This document shows positions 1-13,284 of a stretch of 64,000 nucleotides of DNA, in pieces. Numbering within the stretch: position 1 is the first letter of the stretch; each line of letters opens with the position of its first letter. The stretch covers positions 16,064,192-16,128,191 of the forward strand of contig NC_037603.1 of NCBI RefSeq assembly GCF_003073045.1. The letters run 5' to 3'. The position numbers were made by a program, and so were the translations under genes. The notes under the pieces are model-generated. The model searched no databases. It saw nothing but the letters and a program-made list of their open reading frames with translations, and was not told where the DNA came from. Source of the stretch: Pomacea canaliculata. Its lineage: Eukaryota; Mollusca; Gastropoda; Architaenioglossa; Ampullariidae.

Positions 1-942
1 GAAATACCAGATGGGATGATGCAGCGAAATATATTTATGTTTGTATAAATGTTGATGTGTCTATGAGTGCCTGTCTATTTGTGTGTCTATGTGTTTACTG
101 ACATTATATCCAAGTCTTAAGTTTGCTTCTTGTTGGTTGCTTCATGTAAACATAAACATTTCTGTTTTTTGTTTGTTTTTTCGTTGTTGCTTTTGTAAAA
201 TGTGGTGAGCCTGACTTTGTCAAGGATCCCATGCTGTATATGCTTATGGATCATGATTATGAACATCATCAACTAAATAAGTGTTGTCTTGTCAGCTTCA
301 GAAATACAGATGGTGTTCTACTTAACACAAATATAAATGTAAAATGTTTACAAAATCGTCTTTGTTTAACTCCAAATCGTTCACTAAAGATCTGTCTTGT
401 AGTCTATGTACAATGTACAGGGAGAAAAAGTGGTTATTTTATATGACCAAACAAGACAAAATGACAATTAAACATGCACTTTTAAAATCTTGTTTTAAAG
501 TTTCATAATATGTGAAAGTAGCAGATGAACAATAAATTAACTTGGGAGTGATTTGGTCTGATAAGGCTAATCAGCATTATATTATATATATAGACAGAGT
601 GTGTCAAAGTACTTATGACAGAACTGGTGCATGTTCTGATAAGAATTAATTTTTTTTCAAAAGTGCTATAAATTTATCCGTCGTGAACAAATTTATGGTC
701 ATTATAAATTGTTTCCTTCTTTCTGAGTCTGCCTCTGCGAATCGGTATTGTTCAATTATAGTTGAAAGAAATATATGTACAACAATCAAATTATTAGATG
801 CAATCCTTTTTCCGGAAAACAAAAGTTTACTTTATAAACAAAGCATCACTGAGAAAAGGTAGAAAGACGGGTCAAGTAAGGAAAAAAAATCTGTACATTT
901 GACACACGTATGCTAACATTATAAGTTTACGAGTGTTATCAC
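1..942. other. Intergenic or intronic, no gene recognised
   Basis: AT-rich sequence with no coding block I can support. Because the S28 exon ends at 943 on the minus strand, this stretch is probably the start of its first intron; the remaining exons must lie beyond the left edge. Confidence 0.5.
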
Positions 943-1146
943 CTGCATAAAAGTTCGCGTATCGGCGTCGTTGAAGTGATCAAGCGTCTGGTTAAACCAC
1001 AAAGCAGACGAGGGGCTGTCTGCTAGCTGGGAGGGTCGGGATGGAGGTGGTACCATTCCTTTTCTAAGTCGCCCTCGGAAGAAACGGGGCGTCCAAGCAG
1101 CCGACAAGCCAAAGAAACAAATCATCCATATAACAAAAAGCTTCAT
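943..1146 (-). CDS. S28-family serine carboxypeptidase, first coding exon (partial)
   Basis: Peptidases of family S28 (lysosomal Pro-X carboxypeptidase, DPP7, thymus-specific serine protease, nematode K12H4.7) are secretory or lysosomal enzymes that cleave after proline or trim peptides. The exon starts at ATG 1146 with a hydrophobic signal peptide (MKLFVIWMICFFGLSAAW), then a basic, proline-rich stretch, then LWFNQTLDHFNDADTRTFMQ. That last block matches the conserved N-terminal motif of S28 proteins (W-F-x-Q-x-L-D-H-F-N, normally followed by QRY), and NQT is a possible N-glycosylation site. The exon ends at CAG followed by GTGATA, a fair donor. Only about 68 of the family's usual ~500 residues are here; the catalytic Ser-Asp-His part would lie left of the window. 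K12H4.7-like is the nearest impression, but the exact subfamily is an inference. Confidence 0.75.
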
Positions 1147-1736
1147 GTCGAAAATGCACAGTTTACAAAGCCTAAAATATAATCTAACTTCAAAATTCCG
1201 TCGATGGAGCTGTTATACAACGCCAAACACCGTTTAAAGTTCCGCTTCTGTGCATCGTCTGAAACTAAACAGAACGAGTCATGTGCAGATGTCACATGAT
1301 GTTATTATTATTTCGTTTTTAGTGATAATGTTTAACTCAGAGAAAGAGTTAAAGCGTATAAGCAAATACTGCAGTGTAAATTTATTCCCATTATGTTTTT
1401 GTTTGTTTTGCTTTCTAAGTTAAAGATGTATGCTATCTTAATTATTTTACGAACTATGGATTTGTAACTAATTGCTGCTCCCTACAATTTTGCTGTCCGA
1501 AAGTACACACTTCCGGTCCTATGACTTGCATGTGATCTGTTACCCGGCTATTTTGTGTAATGAATCATTTTCGCTCACGTCCGTGTTTTAAGTGCGCATA
1601 GTTTGCTTCAATAACTTAATTCTAGACAACCCCTCACGCCAAGAGCTCGTGGGGGTTTTTTTTTTCAAACCTTTCACATTTTTATATCAAATGATAAGAC
1701 CAAGTCAGAAGTCCGCGGCAACATGGACTATATACA
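1147..1736. other. 5' flank of the S28 gene
   Basis: This holds the 5' untranslated region and promoter of the minus-strand S28 gene. I see no clear TATA box or other recognisable element and no second gene. Confidence 0.35.
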
Positions 1737-1923
1737 TGTACTGGACTGCTGGCAGACGATTTTTTTTTTTTCCAGTTAACTACTAAAACGAGGTATTAGA
1801 CGACAAAGCTTCCGGTTTAGTCACATTCTTTGTTTAGGCTCGCCGAGACTAACAGCGGAGAACTTCGCAAGAGGCTAAGAGTTGGTCTTGACAGACAGAC
1901 AGCAATCCACTTATACACGTCCT
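1737..1923. repeat. Palindromic MITE, copy 1 (partial)
   Basis: It contains the blocks CTGCTGGCAGACGATTTTTT, CAGTTAACTACTAAAACGAG, CAAAGCTTCCGGTTTA, TTTAGGCTCGCCGAGACTAA and CAACTTCGCAAGAGG-type text, then a run matching CAGCAATCCACTTATACACG. The same blocks recur at 11796-11966 in reverse orientation and at 35871-36177. Only one terminal arm is kept here. I read it as a non-autonomous DNA transposon; no open reading frame is attached to it. Confidence 0.6.
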
Positions 1924-4106
1924 TGGTAGGGCTGTGGAGTTAGAGGCTGTCGGCATTATCATAGACTGCAAGAAGAGTACTCTAGCCAAGTCCTTACCTG
2001 CTGCAATAGCACTAATGAACTTTGTGATGCGACTGAGAAGCGTCGCTGGAAGATTGAGTGAACGCTTATGTGTAGTTGTGACTGTTTGAATTATTCATGT
2101 TTATATGGAAACTCCTAACAAATGAAAATTTCTGCCTCTGTGTACCGTAAGCTGTAGTTTATGCAGCAGACAACTTTTCAAGAAATATGCCACTCAAATA
2201 ATTTATGGCACAGCTGATGTCCCCATCCATTCCAAATGAATACTTTTCAGTTGGTTATGTACAGAGGTGTTTAAGCTTCAATTTCATGCTTGTTAGGAAA
2301 AATACGGCTACTATGTCGGTGCCAGGGTGCAACTGGAGCAGCAACAGATTTGCTTACCTTAATTAGAATGTTGAAAATACACACACATACTTTAAACACA
2401 ACTTGAAAAAATTCACTACAGACACCTTTAAAAGACTGAGATTTAACTCGTAACTAAATTCTCATATCATTTTATTGGAACAGTGATCCCTTTAAAAGTT
2501 ATATCTCAGTAATTTAAATGGTTTTATACTTCCCAATTTCATATCATAGTTTGGGGAAAAAAAATCTGGCTATATACAAAAGACTACACAGGAATGTCAG
2601 AAGTTATTTGATCAAAAAATCACACTAATCATCCAAGTGAATTTAAACATTATCAGCAATGATGAGTCGTTCTTCAAAGAGTGGTTCTTCTGCAAAAGCA
2701 AAACCATGTTGACACAATTTTAATGCTATATTAAATGCAAAAGGATGTACAAAATAATATACAATGATATGTTTGAATTTTAGTTTTACAAAACTTGTGG
2801 AACATTTTTTTTTTATATTGCAAACTTTAAAGTTTTCCATAAAGGCAATTTAATTATTGGTCCAACAAATGAACAAAAATATGCTTAAACTTACAGCCTG
2901 GAATGTACTTGTAGTTTGGCAATTACATCTCTGCACTCATGTCATGCATATAAAATCCTTACAAAATCATCATATTTAAATATGCCATGGCCTTACCAAA
3001 AAAATAGAGGGAATAATATATTTTAGAAAACAACCATAGTATAGTTTAATAGGGTAAAAAATAACAATTTTACCTTACAAAGGCTTTGACATTACTAATA
3101 AATTGCAACAACACTGTAGTCTCTGAGTCACTGGCTTATTAACAACAATCCCATCCATTCTCGCATCCAGTACAAACTGCTGTGCATTCATTTCTTTGCA
3201 GGTTACGGCCCTATTTCTCTGAACTTCTTTTTCCCTACATCCCAGCCAGACAACTCAGCTCTTCATCTGATGACCATGTCCTAACTATTACTGTGACCAG
3301 AACAGCATACGCTTACAGGAGTTTGTGTAGCGAAATAATGAAACTCTCTCCCCTTACATATCCATCACCTATCCACCACTGACTTCCTTGAGCATTACTC
3401 ATAATTACAGTCCACATAATGCTAGTCCTTTTCTCACACACCCCACCCCTTCTTTGTTTATTGCTACTTCTCTACTCATCTTTCTCTGCTGAATCACAAC
3501 ACTCTTAGTTCTTGTTACCTGATTACCTTTTGTGTTTGCTATTATATTTTATTAGATATCTGTACTGTTGTTCATCCTTCAGTTCATTTATATGTTGTCT
3601 ATGACTTGTTCTTGTCTCAATTGCTAAGAACATGCACCTTATGTGTGTATGAACTATACAAATTATGCATTTATTATTATTACTATTATAATAAAAATGA
3701 ATTAAACATCTGTCTAAAAAACAAAGTATGGAATGGAACAGAAGATCAGTTTCTGAAAGATGTACATACTTCATGATGAGTACTAAAGAACTGGAGACCA
3801 GGCAACCAGCTTAACTACATCCAATAATGGTGTGACTAAGAAAACGGAGTTCACAGTTCACCATTCTCCTTAATAGAATTGTCTTCACTTTCACTTTAAT
3901 CTGCACTGTAAACTCTGTCTTAAAGAAATTGGAATAAAACTATTTTACAACCACCATATCTACAGGTTAAAAAAAAAAAAAAAGAGTATGGTAACTAGTA
4001 TCTTGGTTAACACCATCCACAATACAATAATATCATGCCAGGACTGTGCCAGAGCTTGAACACAAACTGCATTGACACAGACCGGACAGTGCTATTTATA
4101 ATAAGT
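1924..4106. other. Intergenic, one weak candidate exon
   Basis: Mostly AT-rich sequence. The one item of note is on the minus strand at 2689-2643: after TTTTGCAG an open frame reads EEPLFEERLIIADNV and stops. It could be a terminal exon, possibly of the membrane-protein gene just upstream on the same strand, but nothing ties it to a gene. I see nothing else. Confidence 0.3.
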
Positions 4107-7100
4107 CTACGTAAGACGTCCCAGGATGGTCCCAACTGATATGAAGAAAATCATAAGAATAACTTCTTCTTTGTAACAAAGTTGAAGACAATTCAGACGG
4201 TGCTCTCTGGCATGTTTGTATAAGAGGTAGCAGGGCACCACAACATGAAACAGATCTGGTATCATCAGCCCCAAGTTACGAACGTTCTGAAAGGAGTGGC
4301 CTTCACCTTGCAACACGTGAGCAATGAACTGGTCAGAGCCACTGACAATGATGTGCACCAAGTTGATACTGATGATGGTAGCCACCTTCCATGAAGACAA
4401 ACTGTTATCACGGTTACAAAGGTTGAGGACGATGGCTGTGGTGATCATTTCGGTGATGGTAAATAAAAAGTGATGAGTGAAATAGGTGTATAGTTCCTCA
4501 TTGTAATAACTAAAAAATGACCTGAAATGATAAAACAGTAAATCATGATCAATTAGGCTAGATCTCTGAAAGTACTGGTACCAACCCAACAGTATACTTA
4601 TACTAGAAAGATTATTTCAAAACAAAGAAACCTTGTGTAAAATAAGCAGGTATTTCTTAAAAAATATTATGACGTCTTTGATCTTAACAAGAAATTCTTT
4701 TTGTGGCAGGATGCGAGCTTAAAATAACATTTTTTAAATTATATTTCAAGGACGAGGTACTTCAATTTCTATGCTTGCACAAGCACATATACAGAGACAC
4801 ACAAACTTACCACCATGAATAATAATGTGGATACAAGTTTACAACATAGAGCAAAAGCATGCTTCGGCGGATTGGCACTCCTGAGCGAAAAAGCCCAACC
4901 AAGTAACGCAGACTTTCATAGAAGAGTAAAATGAAGACAGTTGTGAACACCCAAATTTGGAATGTGGAGCTGGTCGCATTGAAATACACATGCTTGTACG
5001 TCACCATTCCTGGGTTCTCATAACGACCTGCATATAAACAGGAAAAGGAAACACTTACAGTCATGAATAAACTGCTCAATTAATTTGATTATTTCACTTT
5101 AACATGCCAATAGATAAAAGCTCATTACAATAAACACATCACAGGATTTAAAAAAATTAAATAAAAATTAGTCAGTTTTCAAGCACATTTTACCCTTTGC
5201 TTTCAAGTGAAATAATATTGCTTCCCCAAGGAATTAAAGACACAAATAAGACTCAAAATGAACATGTGTTATTATAAAAGAACACAAAAAAAAATTAAGA
5301 AATAAATTTTATAGTTAAAGCTGTTATCTTTGAATAACAAACCACCTCTGAATACTGTGTCAAAGCAGGAACAGGTGCATCCATAGCGATCAATCTTGGG
5401 TTTGTCAGGCACCCATATTTTCATGTAGAACACGCCTGTTTATACATGAAGATAATGATGATTTGTATTACTTGTGTGGATGAGTACATGGGCACACACA
5501 CACACAAACATACACATAAAATTATTAGATTTTGACAGTCAAGAAAATAACTCTCACCCACTTTATACCCCACTTCCTCCCCTTCCCTTAAAAAGCCATA
5601 AAAAAACAGACCAATATGAAGGTATGGCAAGATGACAATGAGGAAAGATGCAAGGACAAAGGCGAAGAACTTGTCAAGGAACTTGTTCTTAACGGCAACC
5701 TCATGAAGCTCTGTAAGACGATCTTCTACATACTCCTGCATTTCTGGCAGTGCCCGCCTTTTTTCCCGCCTGTCACATAAGCAAGTGATATGTTTTAGTA
5801 CACATATGAGTGCTGCAATGCTCTGATTACAATACAGTCATCAATCAACAGCATAAAAATGCATCTAAAAGACAGTCAGACACCGACATAAGGAGAGACA
5901 GAAAGATACCCATAGGAACAAATACAGGTACAACTGTCTGACAAGGACTGGCAAACGTTATCATTTCCTGACAACATGGAAATCAGCATGTATATAAAAA
6001 AAATGTACATTTGTTAAGATGAAACCATAACTTCAATAGCATTTTGTACATCACTGCTTACATTTTCCTTACACCTCTACTCAATGCTATCTGAAAAGAA
6101 ATTGTGAAATCAACCACAACTTCTAAAACTGAAACAAATGACTTTGCTATCCTTCAAAAATCTAACCTGCTAACATTACAGATAAGTATTGTTTCCTGCA
6201 TTTATGCAGACAGTGATACCAATCCATTCATGCAAAAGCAAATAAAACAAACCTTTAAAAAAAGACAAACTAAACACAGCAAATATAACCAGAAGTGACA
6301 GCTGACAAAATAACAAGGCTGTACATGCCACAATAGGCCTACTACATGGCTACAGTTATCCAAGTGAAAATGATAACTAAATTACGAGAAATCTTATTTT
6401 TTCTGCAAAATTTTTCTTGTTCAAAACAAGTATACACTTTTATAGCATTTTCATAATTCACGAACACATACATAAGCACACAGACGCACTATGGGAGCAG
6501 AAAAAGGTAAGACTTTCCAAAGAAAGTGAGAGTAGGTTTCCAGCAAGTGGTACTTCATTCTGGGTGAGGACTAGAGAAAAGAATTGTAGACCTGATATAA
6601 GACGTCTGGTCTCAGGAATACAAAGTCTGAGGGTATCAGAAGAGTAGTGGGAAGAACAAGGCAGAGTGTAGACATGAAATAAATAGGGCAGGTAACTGGT
6701 GAGCAGACATTAAGACACTTATAACAATGAATGTTGACTTCATACAATGAATATGTTTATAAACTGGGAGTAGATGAAGCCCTGTGATCAGTTTTGTTAT
6801 GAATACACTGGAGAATTGAATGGTGGAGTTAGGAAGGCCAGCAAGAAGACAGTGACTGTAGTCAGTGCAAGTCAAGACAAGGACTATAACAATTTTAGTG
6901 GTAGCATCTGTGGAAAGATGCTTTTAGATCTGGCCACGATCGGGGATGGGAGGAAATTTGTTGGTTTACTCTGAGCCAGCAACTAAGGCTATATCATGGC
7001 AGCCCCGTAAACAAATGCCACACACAGAGATAAAAAAAGTGTGCCCGAGATGAGAGCTGAAACCAGGACAGCCAACCTTCACTGCACTGGTGACAGGCCC

Positions 7101-10100
7101 ATCTGGCAAATGCATCGCAAATGATAACCAAGAATGACTTGGCAGTATAGGTTACAAAATAATGCATGGGCAGTGTTGTTAGTTACAGCACAGCTATGAT
7201 TGTATGCATCTTTGTTTACTGCCCAAAGAAGCTTCATGTTCTTCTGATAGATGTTTAGATTTCGTACAGAATGCCAAATGCACTCACAATGAGAATTGTG
7301 TTTGTTCTGCCTCTCGCTGTATGAATTTTCTCAACTACTTCATGATAACTTATTCTTCATTGGTTCCATATTTGATGGCTTTCGGCCTCTAGCAGTTATG
7401 GATTATTATATAAAGTGACCAATGCCTTGACGACTGGAAAGGTATTGTCAAAATCACATCATCTATGTCATTATTCTTATCATCCTCAATTTGTGATTCC
7501 TACAAATAAGCACAGTATTTTTTGACTATGCTTTTCAAAAGATGCATCAATAATGTCAGTTCAAACTTTCCAATGTCAGAACCATTTTTGGGCATATAAA
7601 ATTACATTCAAAAGAAAGGATTCATTAAAAGCATTAAAGGGAAGTTCTTTTTATGAAAAAAAAATGGGTATCCAAGGGATTCCGTTGCAGCAAACATCTC
7701 AAGCAGCAAAATGCGGTTCAAACTGTTAGGTAAAGTGCTGCATTACCCATTCTTCTTGGTCAGGTATTTGGCATATCTCCTTAATAAGCCAAAACACCTT
7801 TCTATCACTGACATCACTTCAGCTGATTAGCAGCCACAGTGGCTCAGCAAAACTCAAGGTTGAAAGGTTCAGATGTCATGGAAGAACTGCTTTTTCATCC
7901 AGCTGTGTTAACAGAAGATGAATATCACTGACATTCACATACACCTGAGGAAATCCTAAGCCATAATTCATCAATTAGCGTATAAGTGCGGGCACAGACA
8001 CAGATACTGAGCAACATTTGCAGGTAAGTTCATATTCACTACTAGAAAACCATACACAGATGAGCACTTCAAAAGCACACTTCACACTACAGCTAAAGCA
8101 GCCCAAAGATGTGATAGAAATGGGAGCTATCTACTTTTTAGTCAAACTACAAACATGCATATATATAGATAAATTATTGCTAGAAATGCATAATGCGATA
8201 TATAAAATGCTGTCTACAGCATACATCTATTCAGAGAGAAATATATTACATCTAGAGTTGCTCTCATCTATTCAGCTCTATAGCCATCGCATATAGCATG
8301 GAATTTTTTTGTGATCTTAGGCTAGTTACTATTCTGTTGCTGAAGTCCCAGCATTTTCTGTTCTCACAGTCATACCCAATATCTTTGTTCAAAGGATTCA
8401 GAAAACAAAAGGCTTTCTTTGCAACAGAGGACAGTTTTCTCCTGTAAAGAAAATTGTGTTAAAGGGGAGTGAAAGATAAAAGAAATTGCTGCTGCCATTA
8501 CTCATTTATCCACCCTTTTTTATGTGGGTGAGGGGAAAGCGGGTGGAATGATGCCAACTCTTCTGTCTCAGCATCCAAATGGATGCTTCCCCTTCCCCCA
8601 AACACACATACACAAAATCATGAGTCCATTTCAAAATGACTCCTGTAATCTTCTATGTTTTGTGTACACAGTATCACATTGCTATATTTCCAAATCAGAA
8701 GATTTCAGATGCTTTGCAATACAAATGTCTTCTGATGTATTTTTGGATGTACACACTTTAACTTACAAGTGTCATAACATTTGATTTTCTGGCCATCACC
8801 TTTTACTTTTTACTTTTTCCTTGTTATCCCTCATTTCAATTTCCACAATTAAGTTGCTTTTGTACCTAGCAAATAATAGCTTAAAATTTAGTATCCAAGT
8901 GTAATACATAGTTAAAAACATAAAATCACATAGATGTATATGCAATTTATATAGATATACAAATTTTAAGTTGAAATGCAGTAAAAATGCATAGTACAGT
9001 TAAATGAATCAAAAAAATACACAAAATACAAAAACTCTCAGGACTGCATAGGTAGACACAAATTCCTTCATAAGCATTAGTAGTTGCTGGAGATATACTG
9101 TAACTAATTTCCTACTGGACAAAAAAGCATACGTGTTATACATAAAAAGCATGATTTTTTTTTAAGAGGCAGAACTTTCTCACACAGTAATGGAAGGTCA
9201 GTTGATCCTATTGAACAGATGGGAGCAAGGCTTGGGTATGATCCATTGTTCACAGGGGAGTTGGGCATGGAGTTATGTACTGCTAATAAACTGCCTGTAA
9301 TGAACTGGGTGATAGGGATATTTTAGTAAGCTGGAGTTTTTTTTTTAAACACCAGTTTATAATAATGATGGATGTGAAGGTGTGTACCATTAATGAACTG
9401 TCTTTAATAAACCAGGTGCATAAACTTTATCTACATGATATAAGCAATGAGCGCAAACTAAAATGATAGTAGAACTGACTAGTAAATGAGATTGTAAATG
9501 GAATCATAAAAGAATTTAGTATGCAGCAAGAGTGGTCACTGCATCTAAGATGAATCAGCCTAGCCAAAGAAAAGTAAGATGATGTTGAGTATTTTGTTTC
9601 AGAATACAAAAAGTGAGAATAGAACCATAAGAAGAATATGCGACCATACCAGAATATGTCTAGAACTGTGTCAGTTTAGGACTACAATATGCTTGGCAAA
9701 TTTGAAATATTGAGACTAATAATGTTATTTTCAAGCCAACAGAATATTAATTATACAGGAAATCATGAAGAAACCATGAGTTACAGCACAACATATTTCA
9801 TAGTACAACACCAGTTATTAGACTTCAAATATCACCCATGTTAATACTGATAAAACTCAAAATACATTTGAAACATATGTATAACTCAAAGGCATGTGAT
9901 GCCATAAGCTTTACCTGCTTGGAACCAAGTTCAATAAGCTCATCTCCCCTCTGTCCAACAGATCATACCTACTACCTCTGTTAAACTTTCCTTCTCTCCC
10001 CCCAACCCCTACCTACCTACAAAAGCGGTGCTGTGACCATTCTCTCTATATATATATACTTGCATATGTTGTTCATGTCTCATTCTAAGCATGGTTCCGA

Positions 10101-13100
10101 GAAGTGTGAATATGTGCTATACAAATCATGCTTTATTATTATTTTATTTATACATATACACACAAATTTATACCACAGACTTATATGATCTATAAAAGAA
10201 AAGATTTGAACCAAAGAGCTAAGTTTTCATAATTGGGAGAAATGTGGCCAAAGGTATCATGTGTAGTCACATAAACAACAAAATTGTTTCATAACTTAAA
10301 AATCCCGCTCCTCATTCTCAGTTATAAAAAGAAGGTAAAGTGGAGAATATGTTGATCTTTCTGCAGAGAAAATGAGAAAATACCCTTACTTTTGGTCTAA
10401 AGGACAGTAAAAAGAGGCAACATTTATATGCTTCTTTATATCAGGGGTGGGGAACCTTTTTTCTGTCAAGGGCCATTTTTTATATTTAGAAAATCCTTTA
10501 CGAGCGATACAAAATTATCACTCAAAAGTCAGCCAGAGATAATCGCTTGTCATTTCTCTTTTAAATCGTAATTTGGTCGAACATTTAAATAACTCGCCTT
10601 TAATATGATGGCTTATACTGTTTCACCACCACAGCTGGCTTATTATTTGAAAATTTACGTTACTATTATGTGTCATTTCATATAAATTTCTTTTGCAAGG
10701 AAAAAAAGTTTAGATTTATTTAATTTCGAGTCTCGCCTGGGGTTGCCTTGGCAGGGCCAGACCATATGATTTCGCGGGACGTTCCCCACCTCTGACTTAT
10801 ATGGTGATAAAGGACTATACAGGAGACTGTAATAAGACAGGCAGCAGATGTAGGAAGTCAGATCCTTTTCTCTTTTTTTATTTTTTCACTTGTCCTTAAA
10901 TGTCTCTTTTCAATGATTGAATGAAGAAGAAGCTGTAATAAGTCATTCAACTGATTAAAAACTAAAAACGTGAACTGGCCTCCAGGGAGAGGGAAGGAAG
11001 CTTTGTTTTGCTTTTTGGCGTCAGAGATAATCGCTTGCAATTCTGTAGTTTACTTACCTCTTTTAAATTGTAATTTCGACAGCTTCACTTATAAATGGGT
11101 TTTAAATGTAAATTCCATTGCCACCCAGGATATGCCATATGAAGCACGCTGGATTTGAGGCGGAAACTTCAAAGTGGGGATACATCCTAACAAATTCAAA
11201 CCATCTACAACTCCGTCCAAGTAAAGATGTGAACCGTGTTCAGCGAGGATATCTAGTGGTTGCTGTCAGAGAAAGAGGCTCCCACAGACTACTACATGTA
11301 TCACCACGAACTTATATCCTTCGTTCATGTCATCACGAACTAATATCCTACAGCTGTTACTTGTTTTACAAGAGTCATGTCTGCAGTGACAATAAATCCC
11401 TGATTCCTGATGGAGGTTTCGCCCACCTTGATGTGACTTGGTGGACAAATAACGAGTGAGGGATGCCACAAGGGGAACAGAGCGAGATATTTGACCATCA
11501 ACAAACACAGTCTGCGTCAGGGAGATAGAAGTTGAACCACGCTAGTGCGGGTGTGTAGTCTATGAAGGAGCAGAGAGTGGTCGATGGTGTCGAATGAAGC
11601 AGACAGGTCCAGTAGAGTTAATGCAGAAATATCACCACTGTTAATGGCAGATGATATGTTGGTGGTCACTTTAATTAGAGTAGTTTTGGTACTGTGTAAA
11701 GGTCAACAAGAATGTCACTAGCCAAGATATCATAAAGCGCAAATGGGGCTGGATAGTACACACCCTGCGCAAACCAGCTGACACGTTGCCAGACAGACGT
11801 GTATGGGTGGATTGCTGTCTGCCTGCCAAGACCAACGCTTAGCCTCTTGCGAAGTTTTAGTAGTTAATCTGAAATGTGAATAAACCGGAAGCTTTGTACA
11901 CTCCTGCCTCGTTTTAGTAGTTAACTGGGGAAAAAATCGTCTGCCAGCAGTCCAGTAATACAAGTTTGTGATATATCACTTGTCACATTTCATCGTGAGG
12001 GAAAATCCATTTGTCAGAATCGACACAAGCCTGACGAGAGAGGAGGACAGGGGGAGTCTGGTGTACCCGGGCCCACGACTGTGAAGAGGACCCGGCCTTG
12101 GTCAGCCCTGTGTGCTATCTATAGCGCTCTATTATCCAGCTGCGCTCTTGCTGTATGACATGGATCTCCGTACATGTTTGTTTTTTATTTATTGGTAGGA
12201 GAGTGCCGTGCATGCAGACGACGTGCTCTGCCCATATATAGTGCTTGGGCCGTTAGCAGGAGCTATAGTATGTGGACTGGGAGGACTGGCATGCCTCCAG
12301 TCAGTGATCGAGGATGCAGCTCCTGTGGAGATAATTAAGCTGCTTGGCGTGTCAGGTGAAGATAGGTCGTGCCTCACTGCCGCAGAAGGAGATGAGAACT
12401 ACTGTAGTGCAGATATTCAGAATGGTTGTAATTAAGGCTATTAAGATGTCAAACATAGATGTCTTCTTGGTAAGGTTTTCTGTTTCTATACAGAACTTCC
12501 GTATTTCTTCATCGTCATAGTTTGAGGCTATTCCACACCTGTGTGTATTTTTCTGTCAAACTATCAACTTCTGCTCAATTGTCCGTACTCTAACCTTCTC
12601 CTGCTTTCCATGATCCTCGTTATCTACCCCCACCCACTCAGCGTCCTCAATTACTCTTCTCTCTCTCCCCATTGACTCGGCCTGAATCATTGACACAAAG
12701 GCAAGCCAACTCTTAATTTCGTGACTTTTTATTCGAGTTCTTTCAACAAGTCATCAAAACGTCCACTAGAGTTAGTTAAGGTATACAAAAAACGTTGGTT
12801 TATATATGGAATGATTGAAAATGTATGTGACTGTGTCAAGAGATAAATATTTTACTCGTTGCTCAACCTGTTATAAAATATATAAAACATATCCCAAAAA
12901 CTTAAACAGATATCCCACAAATATATAGACAAATATCCCAATAAATTTTCCTCATCGGCTAATTAAAGCAGACATACAATTTGAAGAAAAGAGGCCAATC
13001 ATCTCTTTGTTTTGTACGCTTGCGCACGCACACACGCACCCTCCACACAAACACACACTCTGTTTTAATATGAGAAAGCACAGGATGTGCGCAGGCATAC

Positions 13101-13284
13101 CTGCTTACATAATTCATGCGTTCAACATATCTAGCATAGAGAATTTTCTCACATAGTATCTACAATAATCATGACAAATGCCAGAATTAAGATTTCGCAG
13201 CTGAACATCGAAGAAGGCCTTCACGTCTGTGTGGGCGCTACGTGGACATGGCTTTGACAGATCCACTTCACCACCATCCGCCAT
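4107..13284 (-). CDS. Multi-pass membrane protein, family not recognised (5 exons seen)
   Basis: Exons with consistent phases: 5769-5558, 5435-5346, 5027-4811 and 4521-4107 (stop). A likely first coding exon lies at 13284-13153 (MADGGEVDLSKPCPRSAHTD...). The protein has a first hydrophobic helix (FFAFVLASFLIVILPYLHIG), a loop with DRYGCTCSCFDTVF, then helices around FQIWVFTTVFILLFYESL, SMLLLYVVNLYPHYYSWW, HFLFTITEMITTAIVLNL, VATIISINLVHIIVSG and LMIPDLFHVVVPCYLLY. It ends in a last hydrophobic stretch, so about seven membrane spans are likely. A conserved-looking HHFLFTITEM...HIIVSGSDQF core suggests an old family, but I cannot name it. Exon 1 ends in phase 0 while the 5769 acceptor needs phase 2. 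Either an exon is missing in the 7.4-kb intron, or the acceptor at 5735 (in frame, weak pyrimidine tract) is used. Joining exon 1 to the rest is an inference. Confidence 0.6.
5770..10441. other. Long intron or intergenic DNA, no exon recognised
   Basis: If 13284-13153 is exon 1 of the membrane-protein gene, this is part of a 7.4-kb intron. It is AT-rich. Apart from a short dispersed repeat near 6969 I found no convincing exon in either strand; an extra exon needed to reconcile the splice phases may hide here. Confidence 0.4.
6969..7090. repeat. Short dispersed repeat, SINE-like
   Basis: The block CCAGCAACTAAGGCTATATC recurs nearly unchanged at 15216-15237 (CCAACAACTAAGGCTATATC), in both cases preceded by a TTTACNCYG-like start and followed by a CACGG/CATGG box. 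Short conserved heads like this are typical of old SINEs. No tRNA-like box pair could be set out with certainty, so the class is an inference. Confidence 0.35.
10442..10794. mobile_element. hAT-type non-autonomous DNA transposon (MITE)
   Basis: The left end CAGGGGTGGGGAACCTTTTT and the right end ACGTTCCCCACCTCTG are inverted and match the well-known CAGGGGT..GGGNAAC termini of hAT/Charlie-like MITEs. The flanks CTTTATAT (10434-10441) and ACTTATAT (10795-10802) agree at six of eight positions, as expected of a decayed 8-bp hAT target duplication. The 353-bp interior has no coding capacity. Confidence 0.75.
10795..11702. other. No gene recognised
   Basis: Contains open frames of up to 113 codons on the plus strand (11118-11459), with no recognisable domain, no plausible splice context and an overlapping open frame on the other strand. 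I treat them as chance frames. Confidence 0.4.
11703..11792 (+). mobile_element. LINE 3' end fragment
   Basis: The text AATGTCACTAGCCAAGATAT followed by an AAGCGCAAATGGGG block matches 27208-27248 almost base for base. In translation it corresponds to the C-terminal tail of an endonuclease-reverse transcriptase (the K-R-K-W-G/R-W-I-G-H-T-L-R-K segment common to RTE/jockey-like LINEs). It is cut off where the palindromic MITE begins. Confidence 0.6.
11796..11966. repeat. Palindromic MITE, copy 2 (partial)
   Basis: Reverse-orientation copy of the 1737-1923 repeat: CGTGTATGGGTGGATTGCTG, CTTAGCCTCTTGCGAAGTTT, TAAACCGGAAGCTTTGTACA and CGTCTGCCAGCAGTCCAGTA in that order. The outer ACAAGT end is kept on the right. 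It abuts the LINE tail at 11703-11792, so it probably inserted into or recombined with it. Confidence 0.6.
11967..13152. other. No gene recognised
   Basis: Two overlapping open frames (12208-12435 plus, 12189-12377 minus) lack splice context or recognisable domains. The rest is AT-rich with a short CA-rich patch near 13027-13058. Nothing else is seen. Confidence 0.4.
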
